Shown: positions 24,199 to 33,078, numbered from the stretch's first letter. The stretch is 54,198 nucleotides of DNA from an uncultured Clostridia bacterium (GCA_944391805.1 CALXUY010000044.1:1-54198), one strand, 5' to 3'. Made by a program: numbers and translations. Notes: generated by a model not told the origin, from the sequence alone.

Positions 24199-24229
24199 TT
24201 GACTTTTGTGTTACACAAAGGATTATAAT
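24199..24229 (+). promoter_or_regulatory. MerR-type promoter with 19-bp spacer and palindromic operator
   Basis: TTGACT (24199-24204) and TATAAT (24224-24229) are separated by 19 bases, the long spacing of MerR-controlled promoters. The spacer holds the perfect inverted repeat TTTGTG-TTA-CACAAA (24205-24219). An A/T-tract region (24166-24192) directly upstream resembles an UP element. It drives the DUF4097 lipoprotein gene at 24271. Confidence 0.7.
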
Positions 24230-24270
24230 GAGTATACCAAAAAAAATAACGAAGTCAAGGAGGTATGATC

Positions 24271-24939
24271 ATGAAAAAATTCACTTCACTTTTTTTGGCA
24301 ATCACGTGTTTGGTTCTGTTGTTTGCCCTGAGTGCCTGTTCTGACAAGGCGGTGTTTGAGCCGCAGAGCTATTCGTCCGGTGAAGCTGTTGTCAACAGCA
24401 TCGTCATCGACGTTTCGGACAGAGAAATTGAGGTATCGGTTTCGGGTGACCGGCAGGTTCATATTTCCTATTCCGAGAGCGAGCAGGAGTATTACGATAT
24501 TTCGCTTTCGGATAGCGGGAAATTGTCGATGAAGCTGGTGCAGGATAAAAACTGGACCGATTATATCGGAACGAAGCCGTCGGACGAGTATCGGAAAATC
24601 AAGCTGGAAATTCCCGACAATCTGTTGTCCGATCTCACGGTAAAAACAACAAACGAGTCCATCAAGGTATCGTCCTTGTCTGTGCTGGGGAGCATTTCCC
24701 TCGATTCCAACGGTGGAGATCTGGATTTTGAAGGACTTTCCGTTGGCAAAGGACTGCAGGTGACGGCGAAAAACGGCGATATTACCGGCACCGTCAAGGG
24801 GGGGTTAGACGATTTTTCGATTTCCTGTGAGGTCAAAAAGGGGGAAAGCAATCTGCCTGAAAGCAAAACGGGCGGCGATCGGTCATTGACTGCAAGCTGC
24901 AACAACGGGGATATTCAGATTGATTTCCTGACCGAATGA
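24271..24939 (+). CDS. DUF4097-type beta-helix lipoprotein
   Basis: A 222-residue lipoprotein. The signal peptide MKKFTSLFLAITCLVLLFAL ends in a lipobox LSAC (Cys23). The mature part is a repeating beta-strand protein of the DUF4097 type (repeats such as LTVKTTNESIKVSSLSVLGS and LQVTAKNGDITGTVKGG), which forms a beta-solenoid outside the membrane. The start at 24271 is preferred to an ATG six bases upstream because AAGGAGG is 7 bases away. Such proteins often accompany envelope-stress regulators. Here it has a MerR-type promoter whose regulator is decayed. Confidence 0.85.
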   Translation: MKKFTSLFLAITCLVLLFALSACSDKAVFEPQSYSSGEAVVNSIVIDVSDREIEVSVSGDRQVHISYSESEQEYYDISLSDSGKLSMKLVQDKNWTDYIGTKPSDEYRKIKLEIPDNLLSDLTVKTTNESIKVSSLSVLGSISLDSNGGDLDFEGLSVGKGLQVTAKNGDITGTVKGGLDDFSISCEVKKGESNLPESKTGGDRSLTASCNNGDIQIDFLTE

Positions 24940-25058
24940 GGCCAATCCCTTTGGCAGAGAAGGGGTTGAATGACGCTTGAGGCGCTGCACACGGCGGATT
25001 GCCTGTGGGCGCCGCTTTGCGCAGTGATACAGACGATTGGGTTGGAGGTGACAAATCA

Positions 25059-25487
25059 ATGATCAGAAAATTCAGTGATCGGGATATCGACGAAGTCATG
25101 GAGATCTGGCTTTGCTCCAACATGGAGGCGCATGCATTTATTCCCGCCGATGATTGGAAGAGCCATTTTGACGATGTACGGGAGCAGATTGTTCAGGCAG
25201 AGGTTTATGTTTCGGAACGGAACGGTGTGGTCAACGGCTTTATTGGAATGACGGGGGATGAGATTGCCGGCATTTTTGTAAAGAAAGCTGAGAGACAGCA
25301 GGGAATCGGTACGGAGCTGTTGAATACCGCAAAGCTATACAGGCGTGAACTGCGCCTGTCTGCTTATAAAAAGAACCAACCTGCCGTTCGCTTTTATGAG
25401 AACGCAGGCTTCCGTATCGCGGCCTGTGAAACGGATACGGACACAGGTGAGGAGGCATATACAATGGTCTGGATTCACCCGGAATAA
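25059..25487 (+). CDS. GNAT family N-acetyltransferase
   Basis: A 142-residue GNAT enzyme. MIRKFSDRDIDEVMEIWLCS is a typical N-terminal strand-helix. The acetyl-CoA site is VKKAERQQGIGTELLN (Q-x-x-G-I-G) near residue 80-95 and the last motif is NQPAVRFYENAGF. The substrate is unknown; the family includes RimI-like and small-molecule acetylases. ATG at 25059 has GGAGGTG 8 bases upstream, better than an in-frame ATG at 24999. A strong terminator follows. Confidence 0.85.
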   Translation: MIRKFSDRDIDEVMEIWLCSNMEAHAFIPADDWKSHFDDVREQIVQAEVYVSERNGVVNGFIGMTGDEIAGIFVKKAERQQGIGTELLNTAKLYRRELRLSAYKKNQPAVRFYENAGFRIAACETDTDTGEEAYTMVWIHPE

Positions 25488-25497
25488 AAAACGAACC

Positions 25498-25537
25498 AAG
25501 GGCAGATACTGGATGCACCCTGTATCTGCCCTTTTTT
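25498..25537 (+). terminator. Strong rho-independent terminator after GNAT gene
   Basis: Perfect 12-bp stem AAGGGCAGATAC / GTATCTGCCCTT with a 12-base loop and a T-run. The flanks also allow function on the other strand. Confidence 0.88.
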
Positions 25538-25638
25538 GTTTGCATACCGGATGGAAGCTGCCAATTGTCAATCGACCTGGAGATAGTAATATCATTCTGA
25601 AATTGCAGGATTTCTTAATTCATTTGCAAGATAATGCA

Positions 25639-25667
25639 TTGCTTTATCTGACCGGAAATTGTATACT
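25639..25667 (+). promoter_or_regulatory. Sigma-A type promoter of the FAD oxidoreductase gene
   Basis: TTGCTT (25639-25644), 17-base spacer, TATACT (25662-25667), 38 bases before the chosen ATG at 25705. Confidence 0.65.
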
Positions 25668-25704
25668 ATATATAAATCAAAACACTATAGATTTGAGGGA
25701 TTGC

Positions 25705-27492
25705 ATGCTGGAAACAAAAATATATGAAACCGATTTTTGCGTGATTGGAGGAGGCATGGCCGGGGTATGCGCGGCCATTGCCGCAGCCCGAAACGGCGTC
25801 AAAACGGTTTTGATGCAGGATCGCCCGATGCTTGGCGGAAACGCGTCCTCCGAGATCCGGATGTGGATCTGCGGCGCACACGGAGAAAATAACCGCGAAA
25901 CCGGGTTGATCGAGGAAATTATGCTGGAGAGCCTTTATAAAAATCCGGATAAAAGTCACTATATGTTTGATTGTATTTTATTGGAAAAGGTTCGCGCAGA
26001 GCCCAACCTGACTCTGCTGCTCAACTGCTCCTGTATGGAGGCAGAAACCGACCGCGAGCGCATCGTATGGGTGAAGGGCTGGCAGGGAACCACACAGACC
26101 TTTCATCAGGTGCATGCGAGGCTGTTTGCCGATTGCTCCGGGGACAGTATTCTCGCTCCGCTGACCGGCGCGCATTTCCGTTTCGGCAGGGAAGCCGCCG
26201 GAGAATTCGGGGAGCAGGTTGCGGTGCAGACCGCCGACCGCAAAACCATGGGCATCAGCTGCCTGCTGCAAGGGCGGCTGGAGCCGGTTCCCTCTGTATT
26301 TATTCCCCCTTCGTGGGCTGCCAAGCTCACGCCGGAGCAGCTGCGGTACCGCAGACCCCGGATGCACAAATCCAGTGAAAATTTCTGGTATCTCGAATAT
26401 GGCGGAGAGTTGGATTGCATTCGGGATGCGGAAGAGATCCGGGACCGGGTGCTGAGTCTTGCCATGGGAATGTGGGATTATATCAAAAACAGCGGGGAGG
26501 TGGAGGACGGGCCGTACTGGAAGCTGGATTTTCTCGGCTTTTTGCCTGCCAAACGCGAATCCCGCCGGATGATGGGCAGATACCTGCTCACACAACAGGA
26601 TGTACTGTCCGGCGGGCGCTTCCCGGATACGGTTGCATATGGCGGGTGGGGGTTGGACGACCACGACCCCGGCGGATTTTTTCATGAGGGCAAGCCCAAT
26701 CATGATCAAAAAACGCCGGCTCCGTACGGCATCCCGTTCCGGTGCCTGTATTCCGAAAATATCCGCAATCTGTTGTTCGCGGGCAGAAATATCAGCGCGA
26801 CACACGCGGCGATGAGCTCCTCGCGCGTGATGGCAACCTGCGCGGTGCTCGGCGAGGCTGTGGGGACAGCGGCCGCAGTAGGGATACGGAATCAGGCAGA
26901 CCCGGAGGCAGTTTATCGCTTCCATCTGGAGGAGCTGCAGCGTCTGCTGATGGACCAGGACTGCTTTCTGCCGCATTTCCGAAGAATCCCGGCAGAGGCG
27001 GTATCTTCCGCGGCCCTGTATGCCGAAAAGCTGCTCGGCGGCGATATCAACCGTTTGCGCAACGGGATCGACCGCAACAACCGGATCTACGGTGAGGAGG
27101 AGCAGGGGTGCTTTGTGGAAGCGGGAAGCAGGGTGGAATACATATTCGGGGAGCCTATGCAGGTTGCTTCGGTTCGTGTGACCTTTGACAGTGATCTTGA
27201 CCGCCTGACTCTGCCGGGCGACAGCAATGAACGCAAGCATATTACCCGTGCCAATATCCGCCCGGATTCTCCGAGCACCCGTCTCCCTTCTACCCTTGTC
27301 AGGGAATACAGGCTATGCGCAGAGCTGGAGGATGGAAGTGTGGAAACCGTCCGGGCAGAAACCGAGAACCGGATGAGAACCGTTCGGATCCCGGTCGGCA
27401 GGAGAGTCCGGCGGCTGACGCTCATACCGATCCGGAAATGGTATCAGGAGGACGATGCCTCCGTTCATCTGTTCTCGTTTGATTTCAACTGA
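25705..27492 (+). CDS. FAD-dependent oxidoreductase (FAD_oxidored family)
   Basis: A 595-residue flavoprotein. The Rossmann FAD-binding site is CVIGGGMAGVCAAIAAARNG (GGGMAG at residues 15-20), followed by the GGNASSEIRMWICGAHG segment typical of the PF12831 family found in polysaccharide-use loci. The C-terminal 150 residues look like a beta-sandwich, discoidin-like module (VEYIFGEPMQVASVRVTFDS). There is no signal peptide, so it acts in the cytoplasm. The frame is open further upstream, but the ATG at 25705 follows GAGGGA and sits after a good promoter. It converges on the PocR/AraC gene and overlaps it by 28 bases. The substrate is unknown; oxidation or dehydration of a sugar or polyol is plausible. 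Confidence 0.85.
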   Translation: MLETKIYETDFCVIGGGMAGVCAAIAAARNGVKTVLMQDRPMLGGNASSEIRMWICGAHGENNRETGLIEEIMLESLYKNPDKSHYMFDCILLEKVRAEPNLTLLLNCSCMEAETDRERIVWVKGWQGTTQTFHQVHARLFADCSGDSILAPLTGAHFRFGREAAGEFGEQVAVQTADRKTMGISCLLQGRLEPVPSVFIPPSWAAKLTPEQLRYRRPRMHKSSENFWYLEYGGELDCIRDAEEIRDRVLSLAMGMWDYIKNSGEVEDGPYWKLDFLGFLPAKRESRRMMGRYLLTQQDVLSGGRFPDTVAYGGWGLDDHDPGGFFHEGKPNHDQKTPAPYGIPFRCLYSENIRNLLFAGRNISATHAAMSSSRVMATCAVLGEAVGTAAAVGIRNQADPEAVYRFHLEELQRLLMDQDCFLPHFRRIPAEAVSSAALYAEKLLGGDINRLRNGIDRNNRIYGEEEQGCFVEAGSRVEYIFGEPMQVASVRVTFDSDLDRLTLPGDSNERKHITRANIRPDSPSTRLPSTLVREYRLCAELEDGSVETVRAETENRMRTVRIPVGRRVRRLTLIPIRKWYQEDDASVHLFSFDFN

Positions 27493-28367
27493 CACTGCCG
27501 CCGGTATTCCGCGGGAGAAATCCCGGTGTTCTGCTTGAAAAAGTTGGAGAAATATTCGGTTGAGCCAAAGCCGCACTTCTCCGCCACCTCCGCAATCGGA
27601 ATACCGGAGCGGTCGGCCAGTATCCGCTTGGCTTTGGAAAGCCGCTTGAGGATAATGTATTGGCCGATGCTGATTCCCATGCTTTCCCGGAAGTAGTGAG
27701 ACAGCGTGGATTCCGAGCAGTGGCAGTACGCCGCGATGTCCTTGATCAGGATTTTCGTTTTGAGATGCGCGCTGATATAGGTAATGGCTGAATTGAGGAT
27801 AATCCGGGTATTTTTCGGAAACGTGTTTTTTTCGGAATCCGACAGCGAGTCGAGCGCTTCGGCAATATGGTTGGCGCAGAGCTGTAGAATGGATGGAATC
27901 GCTTTGCCTCCCGGCATGAACCGGCCGGAAACGCTCTTTGCATATAACAATTCCAGCCTTCCGGGATCAAATCCGTACTTTTGCTCCAATCGGGCAAAGG
28001 AGGACTGCTTCCGTTCCGCATCGCAGGCGAACTCCCCTGCAATCAGCGCACCGTAAACGGTGTGATTGATGACGATCGGAACCACATATTCCTTCACTCC
28101 GCCATAGCATACGCCCCAGAACGGCTGCCACAGGTTTTCATTGGAGGCAATTTTATTGTAGAGTTTGATGTTGCTGCATTCCACGCAGTGCATCTGGGCA
28201 AAGCTGTTGCTTTTGATATAAGAGCAAAAGCAATTGGAGTGTGACTCAAACCCGGACAGTGCCGAAAAATATTGGTTTTTAAAGATGCACCTGGAAAAAT
28301 CCTTGATGATGATCTGAATCCCGTAGGTTTCGTTCAGGTACTGAAAGATGTTTACAATATGTTCCAT
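27465..28367 (-). CDS. AraC-family regulator with PocR sensory domain
   Basis: A 300-residue regulator. Residues about 5-170 form a PocR ligand-binding domain with its cysteine cluster (HSNCFCSYIKSN, then MHCVECSN), a domain that senses small hydrocarbon derivatives or redox-active ligands. The C-terminal 100 residues hold two helix-turn-helix motifs of AraC type (IKDIAAYCHCSESTLSHYFR and IAEVAEKCGFGSTEYFSNFF). It reads from a consensus sigma-A promoter and is divergent from the solute-binding lipoprotein operon, which it most likely activates. It also converges with the FAD oxidoreductase gene. Confidence 0.92.
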   Translation of the reverse strand: MEHIVNIFQYLNETYGIQIIIKDFSRCIFKNQYFSALSGFESHSNCFCSYIKSNSFAQMHCVECSNIKLYNKIASNENLWQPFWGVCYGGVKEYVVPIVINHTVYGALIAGEFACDAERKQSSFARLEQKYGFDPGRLELLYAKSVSGRFMPGGKAIPSILQLCANHIAEALDSLSDSEKNTFPKNTRIILNSAITYISAHLKTKILIKDIAAYCHCSESTLSHYFRESMGISIGQYIILKRLSKAKRILADRSGIPIAEVAEKCGFGSTEYFSNFFKQNTGISPAEYRRQCQLKSNENR

Positions 28368-28390
28368 TCGCGTGCCCTCCTCTGGCCTTT

Positions 28391-28419
28391 ATTATAGCGG
28401 AGCAGGCCGCGTTTGTCAA
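28391..28419 (-). promoter_or_regulatory. Consensus sigma-A promoter of the PocR/AraC gene
   Basis: Minus strand TTGACA (28419-28414), 17-base spacer, TATAAT (28396-28391). No equally good promoter is seen on the plus strand for the lipoprotein operon, which fits dependence on an activator. Confidence 0.8.
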
Positions 28420-28446
28420 GAATGAATAATGAAAAGGAGAACCGCC

Positions 28447-29913
28447 ATGAGACCCAAAACGCAAACCCGCCTCTCTGTGCTGTTGCTTTGCCTGCTGCTG
28501 ATCTGCCTGCCGGCTATGGGCTGCGGGAGGAAGGATTCCCCGGCCGGGGAATCCGGAAGTACGCCCTCGCCGGACGGCTCCGCGACGCCGTTGGAGCAGC
28601 TTCCCGACAAGGATATGGAGGGCTTTGAGATGACCTTCCTCAACTACACAGACGCAGCGCACGGCTTTTCTCTGAAAACGATTGTCCCGGAGGAAAGCAC
28701 CACCTCGCTCAACAAGGCCATCTTCACAAGAAACACCTATGTGGAAACCCGGTATTCGGCGGTGATTCTCGAGGAGCAGACCGACACCATGCTGGAAACG
28801 CTCAACAAATACACACTGGCCGGTACGGATGAAAAATATCATGTGGCCATGATTTTTGACCAGAAGGTGGTGTCGGCGATTGTTGCCGGCTCGCTGCGGA
28901 CATGGGACGGACTCTCTTACTGCAATCTGGACTCCCCCTGGTGGAATGACTCGGCGTCCGGGTGCTTTATGCTGGGCGAGGGCCAGTATGGCGCGGTGGG
29001 CGACTTCTCGCTTTCCATCTACTCCAAAAACTACTGTTATTTTTTCAATAAAGCGCTGTTTTCCACTATCCCCGAGCAGGAAAGTCCCTATGACCTGGTC
29101 AACTCCGGGGAATGGACGCTGGATAAAATGCTGGAGATTGCAGAGGCCTACACAATGGATCTGGACGGCGACGGCCTGTGGTATGACGGAACCGATCAGT
29201 ACGGCTTGGCCGGAACCACAAAGGTACATTATCAGATGGTTCTCACCGGTGCGGGAATTTCTTTTGTGGAGCGCGATGCCTCCGGAAACCCGTATTTCGC
29301 ATGGAAGGACAACGCCTATATTCTCGAGCGGGTGACCAATATCATCGGCAAATTCAACGATACGGTCGGTTACTACAACAACAATCCGTCCTCGCCGAAC
29401 GGCAGCATCATTTCCACCGAATTTCTCGACGGGCATGTGCTGATGCTGGCGTCTACCGTCTGGAATATGACCGACTACCAGAATTATGATGTGAATATCG
29501 GCGTCCTGCCTGCCCCAAAGTACAATTCCGATCAGGAATCGTATTATTCGGTGTCGGTCGGCGGTGTGATCGGCTGTATTCCAAGGGGAATCCCTGAAGA
29601 GGATACCGAAAACGTTGGCATTCTGCTGGAGGCCATGAGCTGCTATTCGAGGGACCGTGTGATTCCGGAATACAGGGAGGTTCTTCTCAAAACCAGATAT
29701 GCGTCGGATCCGGAGGATTCCGAAATGCTACAATTGATTTTTGACACTACGGTGTTCGATCCCGGCGTGGTGACATGGTCGCTGGATATCCGTACGCCGA
29801 TTATGGCGGATATCTTCAACGATCTCAATTCCGGCGTGGCATCCTATATCAATACCATCGCTCCCAGGGTAGAGGAGGCAATCAACAGCAGTATTTATGG
29901 AGGAGAAAACTGA
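28447..29913 (+). CDS. Extracellular solute-binding lipoprotein
   Basis: A 488-residue lipoprotein of the family 1-like extracellular solute-binding proteins. Signal peptide with lipobox AMGC (Cys26), a Ser/Pro/Gly linker, then the two-lobed binding fold with typical segments (DLVNSGEWTLDKMLEIAEAY, MDLDGDGLWYDGTDQYGLAG and WNMTDYQNYDVNIGVLPAPK). A DLDGDG loop suggests calcium binding. The start at 28447 follows AAAAGGAG and is preferred to an ATG 18 bases upstream. No ABC permease gene lies next to it, which is unusual; it may use a distant transporter or act as a surface glycan-binding protein. It is one base from the next lipoprotein gene. Confidence 0.85.
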   Translation: MRPKTQTRLSVLLLCLLLICLPAMGCGRKDSPAGESGSTPSPDGSATPLEQLPDKDMEGFEMTFLNYTDAAHGFSLKTIVPEESTTSLNKAIFTRNTYVETRYSAVILEEQTDTMLETLNKYTLAGTDEKYHVAMIFDQKVVSAIVAGSLRTWDGLSYCNLDSPWWNDSASGCFMLGEGQYGAVGDFSLSIYSKNYCYFFNKALFSTIPEQESPYDLVNSGEWTLDKMLEIAEAYTMDLDGDGLWYDGTDQYGLAGTTKVHYQMVLTGAGISFVERDASGNPYFAWKDNAYILERVTNIIGKFNDTVGYYNNNPSSPNGSIISTEFLDGHVLMLASTVWNMTDYQNYDVNIGVLPAPKYNSDQESYYSVSVGGVIGCIPRGIPEEDTENVGILLEAMSCYSRDRVIPEYREVLLKTRYASDPEDSEMLQLIFDTTVFDPGVVTWSLDIRTPIMADIFNDLNSGVASYINTIAPRVEEAINSSIYGGEN

Positions 29914-29914
29914 A

Positions 29915-31606
29915 ATGAAACGGTATCAATGGTTTTTGGTGCTTGCCGCGGTTGCGGTCTGTATGGGGGTTTTGATTGCCTGCAAGAAAAATCAGACGGA
30001 TCAGGCCGAAACCGGACAGGAGACGAAGGAGCTGGTATTATACCGGGGTGACAGCGCGCAGGCCGTGCTCGTGTACCCTGCCGACGCTTCGGAGGAGCTG
30101 CTCGGAGCGGCGGGTGAGATTCAGGCGGCTTACCGGTCGGTTACCGGAGCCGAGCTGCCGGCCTATCCGGAGGGGAGCGTGCCAGAGGGATATACGGCTG
30201 AAATTCACCTCGGCGGAACCGCGGCTGCCATCGCGCAGGGCATTCCCTCGGAGGTCTCCTATTTTCACTATCTCTGCTGCGTGCGCGAGGGCGAGCTGTT
30301 TCTGTACGTCAATCAGGAGCAGGCTCTGTCCGCGCTCACGGTTGCGTTTGAGCTGGCGCTGCCAGATCGGTTTGCCAATGGCGCGCTGACCGTGGCGGCC
30401 GATTGGCAGCTTACCGGCTTTCTCAAAACCGAGGCGCTGCTTGCAAACATTCCCAATTACGACGGAGGGACGTCGGTTTCCGCGTTTGACTGCGACAACG
30501 GCCATGAGATGCTGCTGATCACCGGGGCCGACCTGAGCAGCTTCAACGCCTATTGCGACAAGGTTGCATCGCTGGGCTATACGTTGCGGAACCGGAACGA
30601 AATGAACGGCAACCCTGCCTGTACCTTTACCAATTCCAAGGGGGTGATGCTTCACGCGTATCTGAGCGCCCACTCCGGAGAGGCGCGGCTGGTGGTCTCC
30701 AAAACCGCAGCGGTACAGGATCAGCCCCTGACCAGTGGAGAATATGAGACGCTGCTCTATCCTCTTAAGGCTGGCGGAGGCATGGGATATGTGTTTCGCC
30801 TGAGCGACGGCAGCTTCCTGATTTATGACGGAGGCTATCGGACCGAAGCCTGTCTGAATGAGCTGATGCAGGTCCTGAAGGATCTGGCGCCAGACCCTTC
30901 GCAGATTACCATCGCCTGCTGGGTACTCACGCACGGGCACATCGACCATGTGGGAACCTTTCTTGCTTTTGCCGAGCGGTATGCGGCGGATTCCACGGTC
31001 ACGATTCAGTCCTTTATGCACAATATGTGCCTGACCGAGGAGCAGGCCAGATACATTGATACCAACACATGGACCGAGACCAGGGAGGCAATTGAACGCT
31101 TTTTCCCGGACGCCGAGGTATATACTCCGCTGACCGGACAGATCTACCATTTTGGTAACGCGGCGGTGGAAATTCTCTTTACCATGGAGGATTACATGCC
31201 GCGGGTCATTGAAAATGAATCGGATGCGGTAACACCGGACGATAAAAAGGGGAATGCGAATATCCAATCGGTTGTGTCCCGCGTCAGTGTGAACGGGCAT
31301 ACCCTGCTGATGATGGCCGATACCACATCGGTCTGCTGCGACGAGATGTGCGACCGGTACGGCGATTACCTCAGGAGCGAATATGTGCAGACCGCGCATC
31401 ACGGCATTTCGGATACCCGTCCCAGAGCGCAGAACGCCACCAAAGAGATTTATGCTCTGATTCAGCCCAGCTACGCGCTGATGCCCTGCAGTGCAAAGCA
31501 GCTACCTAACTATATGGCGACCGAACTGAATACCTATCTGGCCACGTTTCTGAAGGGGGACGTTATCTGTTCCGGAAACTATCTGACTACCATTCCGTTG
31601 AAATGA
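29915..31606 (+). CDS. Metallo-beta-lactamase-fold lipoprotein with GH67N-like domain
   Basis: A 563-residue lipoprotein (lipobox LIAC, Cys23). Residues about 30-170 resemble the non-catalytic N-domain found before alpha-glucuronidases and related glycosidases (ASEELLGAAGEIQAAYRSVT, then a TGAELPAYPEG segment). The C-terminal half is a metallo-beta-lactamase fold with the metal site THGHIDHVG (His340, His342, Asp344, His345), a later MADTT and TAHHG. The combination suggests an extracellular hydrolase acting on a carbohydrate ester, phosphate or lactone. ATG at 29915 follows GGAGGAG and is one base after the upstream stop. Confidence 0.82.
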   Translation: MKRYQWFLVLAAVAVCMGVLIACKKNQTDQAETGQETKELVLYRGDSAQAVLVYPADASEELLGAAGEIQAAYRSVTGAELPAYPEGSVPEGYTAEIHLGGTAAAIAQGIPSEVSYFHYLCCVREGELFLYVNQEQALSALTVAFELALPDRFANGALTVAADWQLTGFLKTEALLANIPNYDGGTSVSAFDCDNGHEMLLITGADLSSFNAYCDKVASLGYTLRNRNEMNGNPACTFTNSKGVMLHAYLSAHSGEARLVVSKTAAVQDQPLTSGEYETLLYPLKAGGGMGYVFRLSDGSFLIYDGGYRTEACLNELMQVLKDLAPDPSQITIACWVLTHGHIDHVGTFLAFAERYAADSTVTIQSFMHNMCLTEEQARYIDTNTWTETREAIERFFPDAEVYTPLTGQIYHFGNAAVEILFTMEDYMPRVIENESDAVTPDDKKGNANIQSVVSRVSVNGHTLLMMADTTSVCCDEMCDRYGDYLRSEYVQTAHHGISDTRPRAQNATKEIYALIQPSYALMPCSAKQLPNYMATELNTYLATFLKGDVICSGNYLTTIPLK

Positions 31607-31628
31607 AAATAAAAAAGGAGTATGCATT

Positions 31629-33065
31629 ATGAAAAGTATGTGGTTCCGTTTTCTGTCCGCGGCCATGCTGGCCTTTCTGCTTTGCGCCCTTGCTCCGGTC
31701 ACTCCGGCCGCGGAGGAAGGGAATTCGTCCGCCTCCCAACCGTGGGACGGTGTCTCCACTGCTTCGGGATTCCATTCAGGCGACGGCAGCTTCGGCAATC
31801 CCTTCATTATTTCGACACCCGCGGAGTTCAATTATTTTGCCACCTATGTCACCCGTAATGGTGTGACGGCGAATCGGTACTTTCTGCTTTCCAATGATCT
31901 GGATTTCGGAGGTCATGCCATCTCCCCGGCTGGAAATAAAAGCTCCAAATTTTCGGGTGTGTTTGACGGCCGCGGGCATACCATCTCCAACTTTACCATG
32001 TCCAGCAGTACGCCGGACGCTTTTGTCGGACTGTTTGCCAACATCAACGGCTCACAGGCTGCTGTAAAGAACTTTACGGTTTCCGATGCGAGCATCAGCG
32101 GAACAGTCAATCTGTATATGGGGGTAGTGGCCGGTTATCTGACAAACGGCACGATTTCCGGCGTGACGGTGGCCGACTCGGTTTCCGTCAGTCTGACCGG
32201 CGCCGATGCACAGGGCAGTATCGGAGGCGTGGCAGGGCGCGTTTACGGAACGGTGGATTTTGTGGTCAGCGCCGCGTCGGTTACGGTGGGCGGCTCTGCC
32301 AATACCATTTTTGCCGGCGGCATGACTGGTGTCACGGGAAACGGCAATGGTTTGATCAGAAATTCCGTTTATCAAGGAAACCTGATCGTCAGCGGCTCCA
32401 AGGTCATTGCCGGCGGCATCAGCGGAATTGTCGGCGCCGGAAACGGGGACGGGAATGTGGAGAGCTGCATCAATACCGGCAAGCTCTCGGCGGCGTATAC
32501 CTGCGGCGGGATTGTCGGAAACATCAACACGGTGGGGAACAGCATCAAAGGCTGCACCAACCTCAGCACCACCCTTGAGGGGGCGGCCGGGAGAACCGGA
32601 GGCGTGGTCGGCACGCTCTCAAAGGCCACAACCCTTTCGGAGAATACCTCGGTTGTAACCGAGCAGTTGCCGCTCTGCGGCAGCGAAATGGCCGACTCGA
32701 TTACCGAGGATATGCTTGCGCAGATGACCGAGATCACCGCGGAGGATGGCGCGGCAGTCCTTGCGGCGCTGGAGGCTGCGATTGCCGACCATGCAAAGGC
32801 GGAGGCCGAAATTGTATATGAGGAAGAGGATGAAAATCCGGCTGACACCGGCTCGGAGACGACAACGGAGCAGCCGGAAACCACGGCTACACCCACAGAC
32901 ACCGCCGCGCCTTCTACATCGCAGGGCACCGATCCCGGCAGCGAAACGGCTGATCCGGAGCCGGAGGAGGGCTGCTCCTCCGCCATTGGCCTTGGCCTAT
33001 GGGCACTGCCGGCGGTGATCTCGGCAGTTGCCGTTCTGGCAAGGAAAAGAAACGATGACAAGTGA
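31629..33065 (+). CDS. GLUG-type beta-helix surface protein with Cys-TM-Arg C-terminal tail
   Basis: A 478-residue secreted protein: signal peptide (to about residue 28), a FGNPFIISTPAEFNYFATYV start domain as in GLUG-repeat proteins, then glycine-rich repeats (GGVAGRVYGTV, GGISGIVGAGNGDG, GGIVGNINTVG, GGVVGTLSKA) that predict a right-handed beta-helix. A Thr/Pro/Glu-rich linker leads to a C-terminus with the motif GCSSA, a hydrophobic helix and RKR. That tail looks like a protein-sorting signal of the Synergist-CTERM kind. It probably binds or displays glycan at the cell surface and follows the MBL lipoprotein in the same operon. Confidence 0.8.
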   Translation: MKSMWFRFLSAAMLAFLLCALAPVTPAAEEGNSSASQPWDGVSTASGFHSGDGSFGNPFIISTPAEFNYFATYVTRNGVTANRYFLLSNDLDFGGHAISPAGNKSSKFSGVFDGRGHTISNFTMSSSTPDAFVGLFANINGSQAAVKNFTVSDASISGTVNLYMGVVAGYLTNGTISGVTVADSVSVSLTGADAQGSIGGVAGRVYGTVDFVVSAASVTVGGSANTIFAGGMTGVTGNGNGLIRNSVYQGNLIVSGSKVIAGGISGIVGAGNGDGNVESCINTGKLSAAYTCGGIVGNINTVGNSIKGCTNLSTTLEGAAGRTGGVVGTLSKATTLSENTSVVTEQLPLCGSEMADSITEDMLAQMTEITAEDGAAVLAALEAAIADHAKAEAEIVYEEEDENPADTGSETTTEQPETTATPTDTAAPSTSQGTDPGSETADPEPEEGCSSAIGLGLWALPAVISAVAVLARKRNDDK

Positions 33066-33078
33066 AAGGAGAATGGAA

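Noticed and set aside
25345..25704. A longer start for the FAD oxidoreductase, adding 120 residues.
   Set aside because: It overlaps the GNAT gene and crosses a strong terminator and a promoter; the Rossmann motif needs only the start at 25705.
25978..27240. A 420-codon minus-strand frame inside the FAD oxidoreductase gene.
   Set aside because: Antisense shadow of a gene with a clear FAD motif.
30038..31402. A 454-codon minus-strand frame inside the MBL lipoprotein gene.
   Set aside because: Antisense shadow; low-complexity composition and no start signal.
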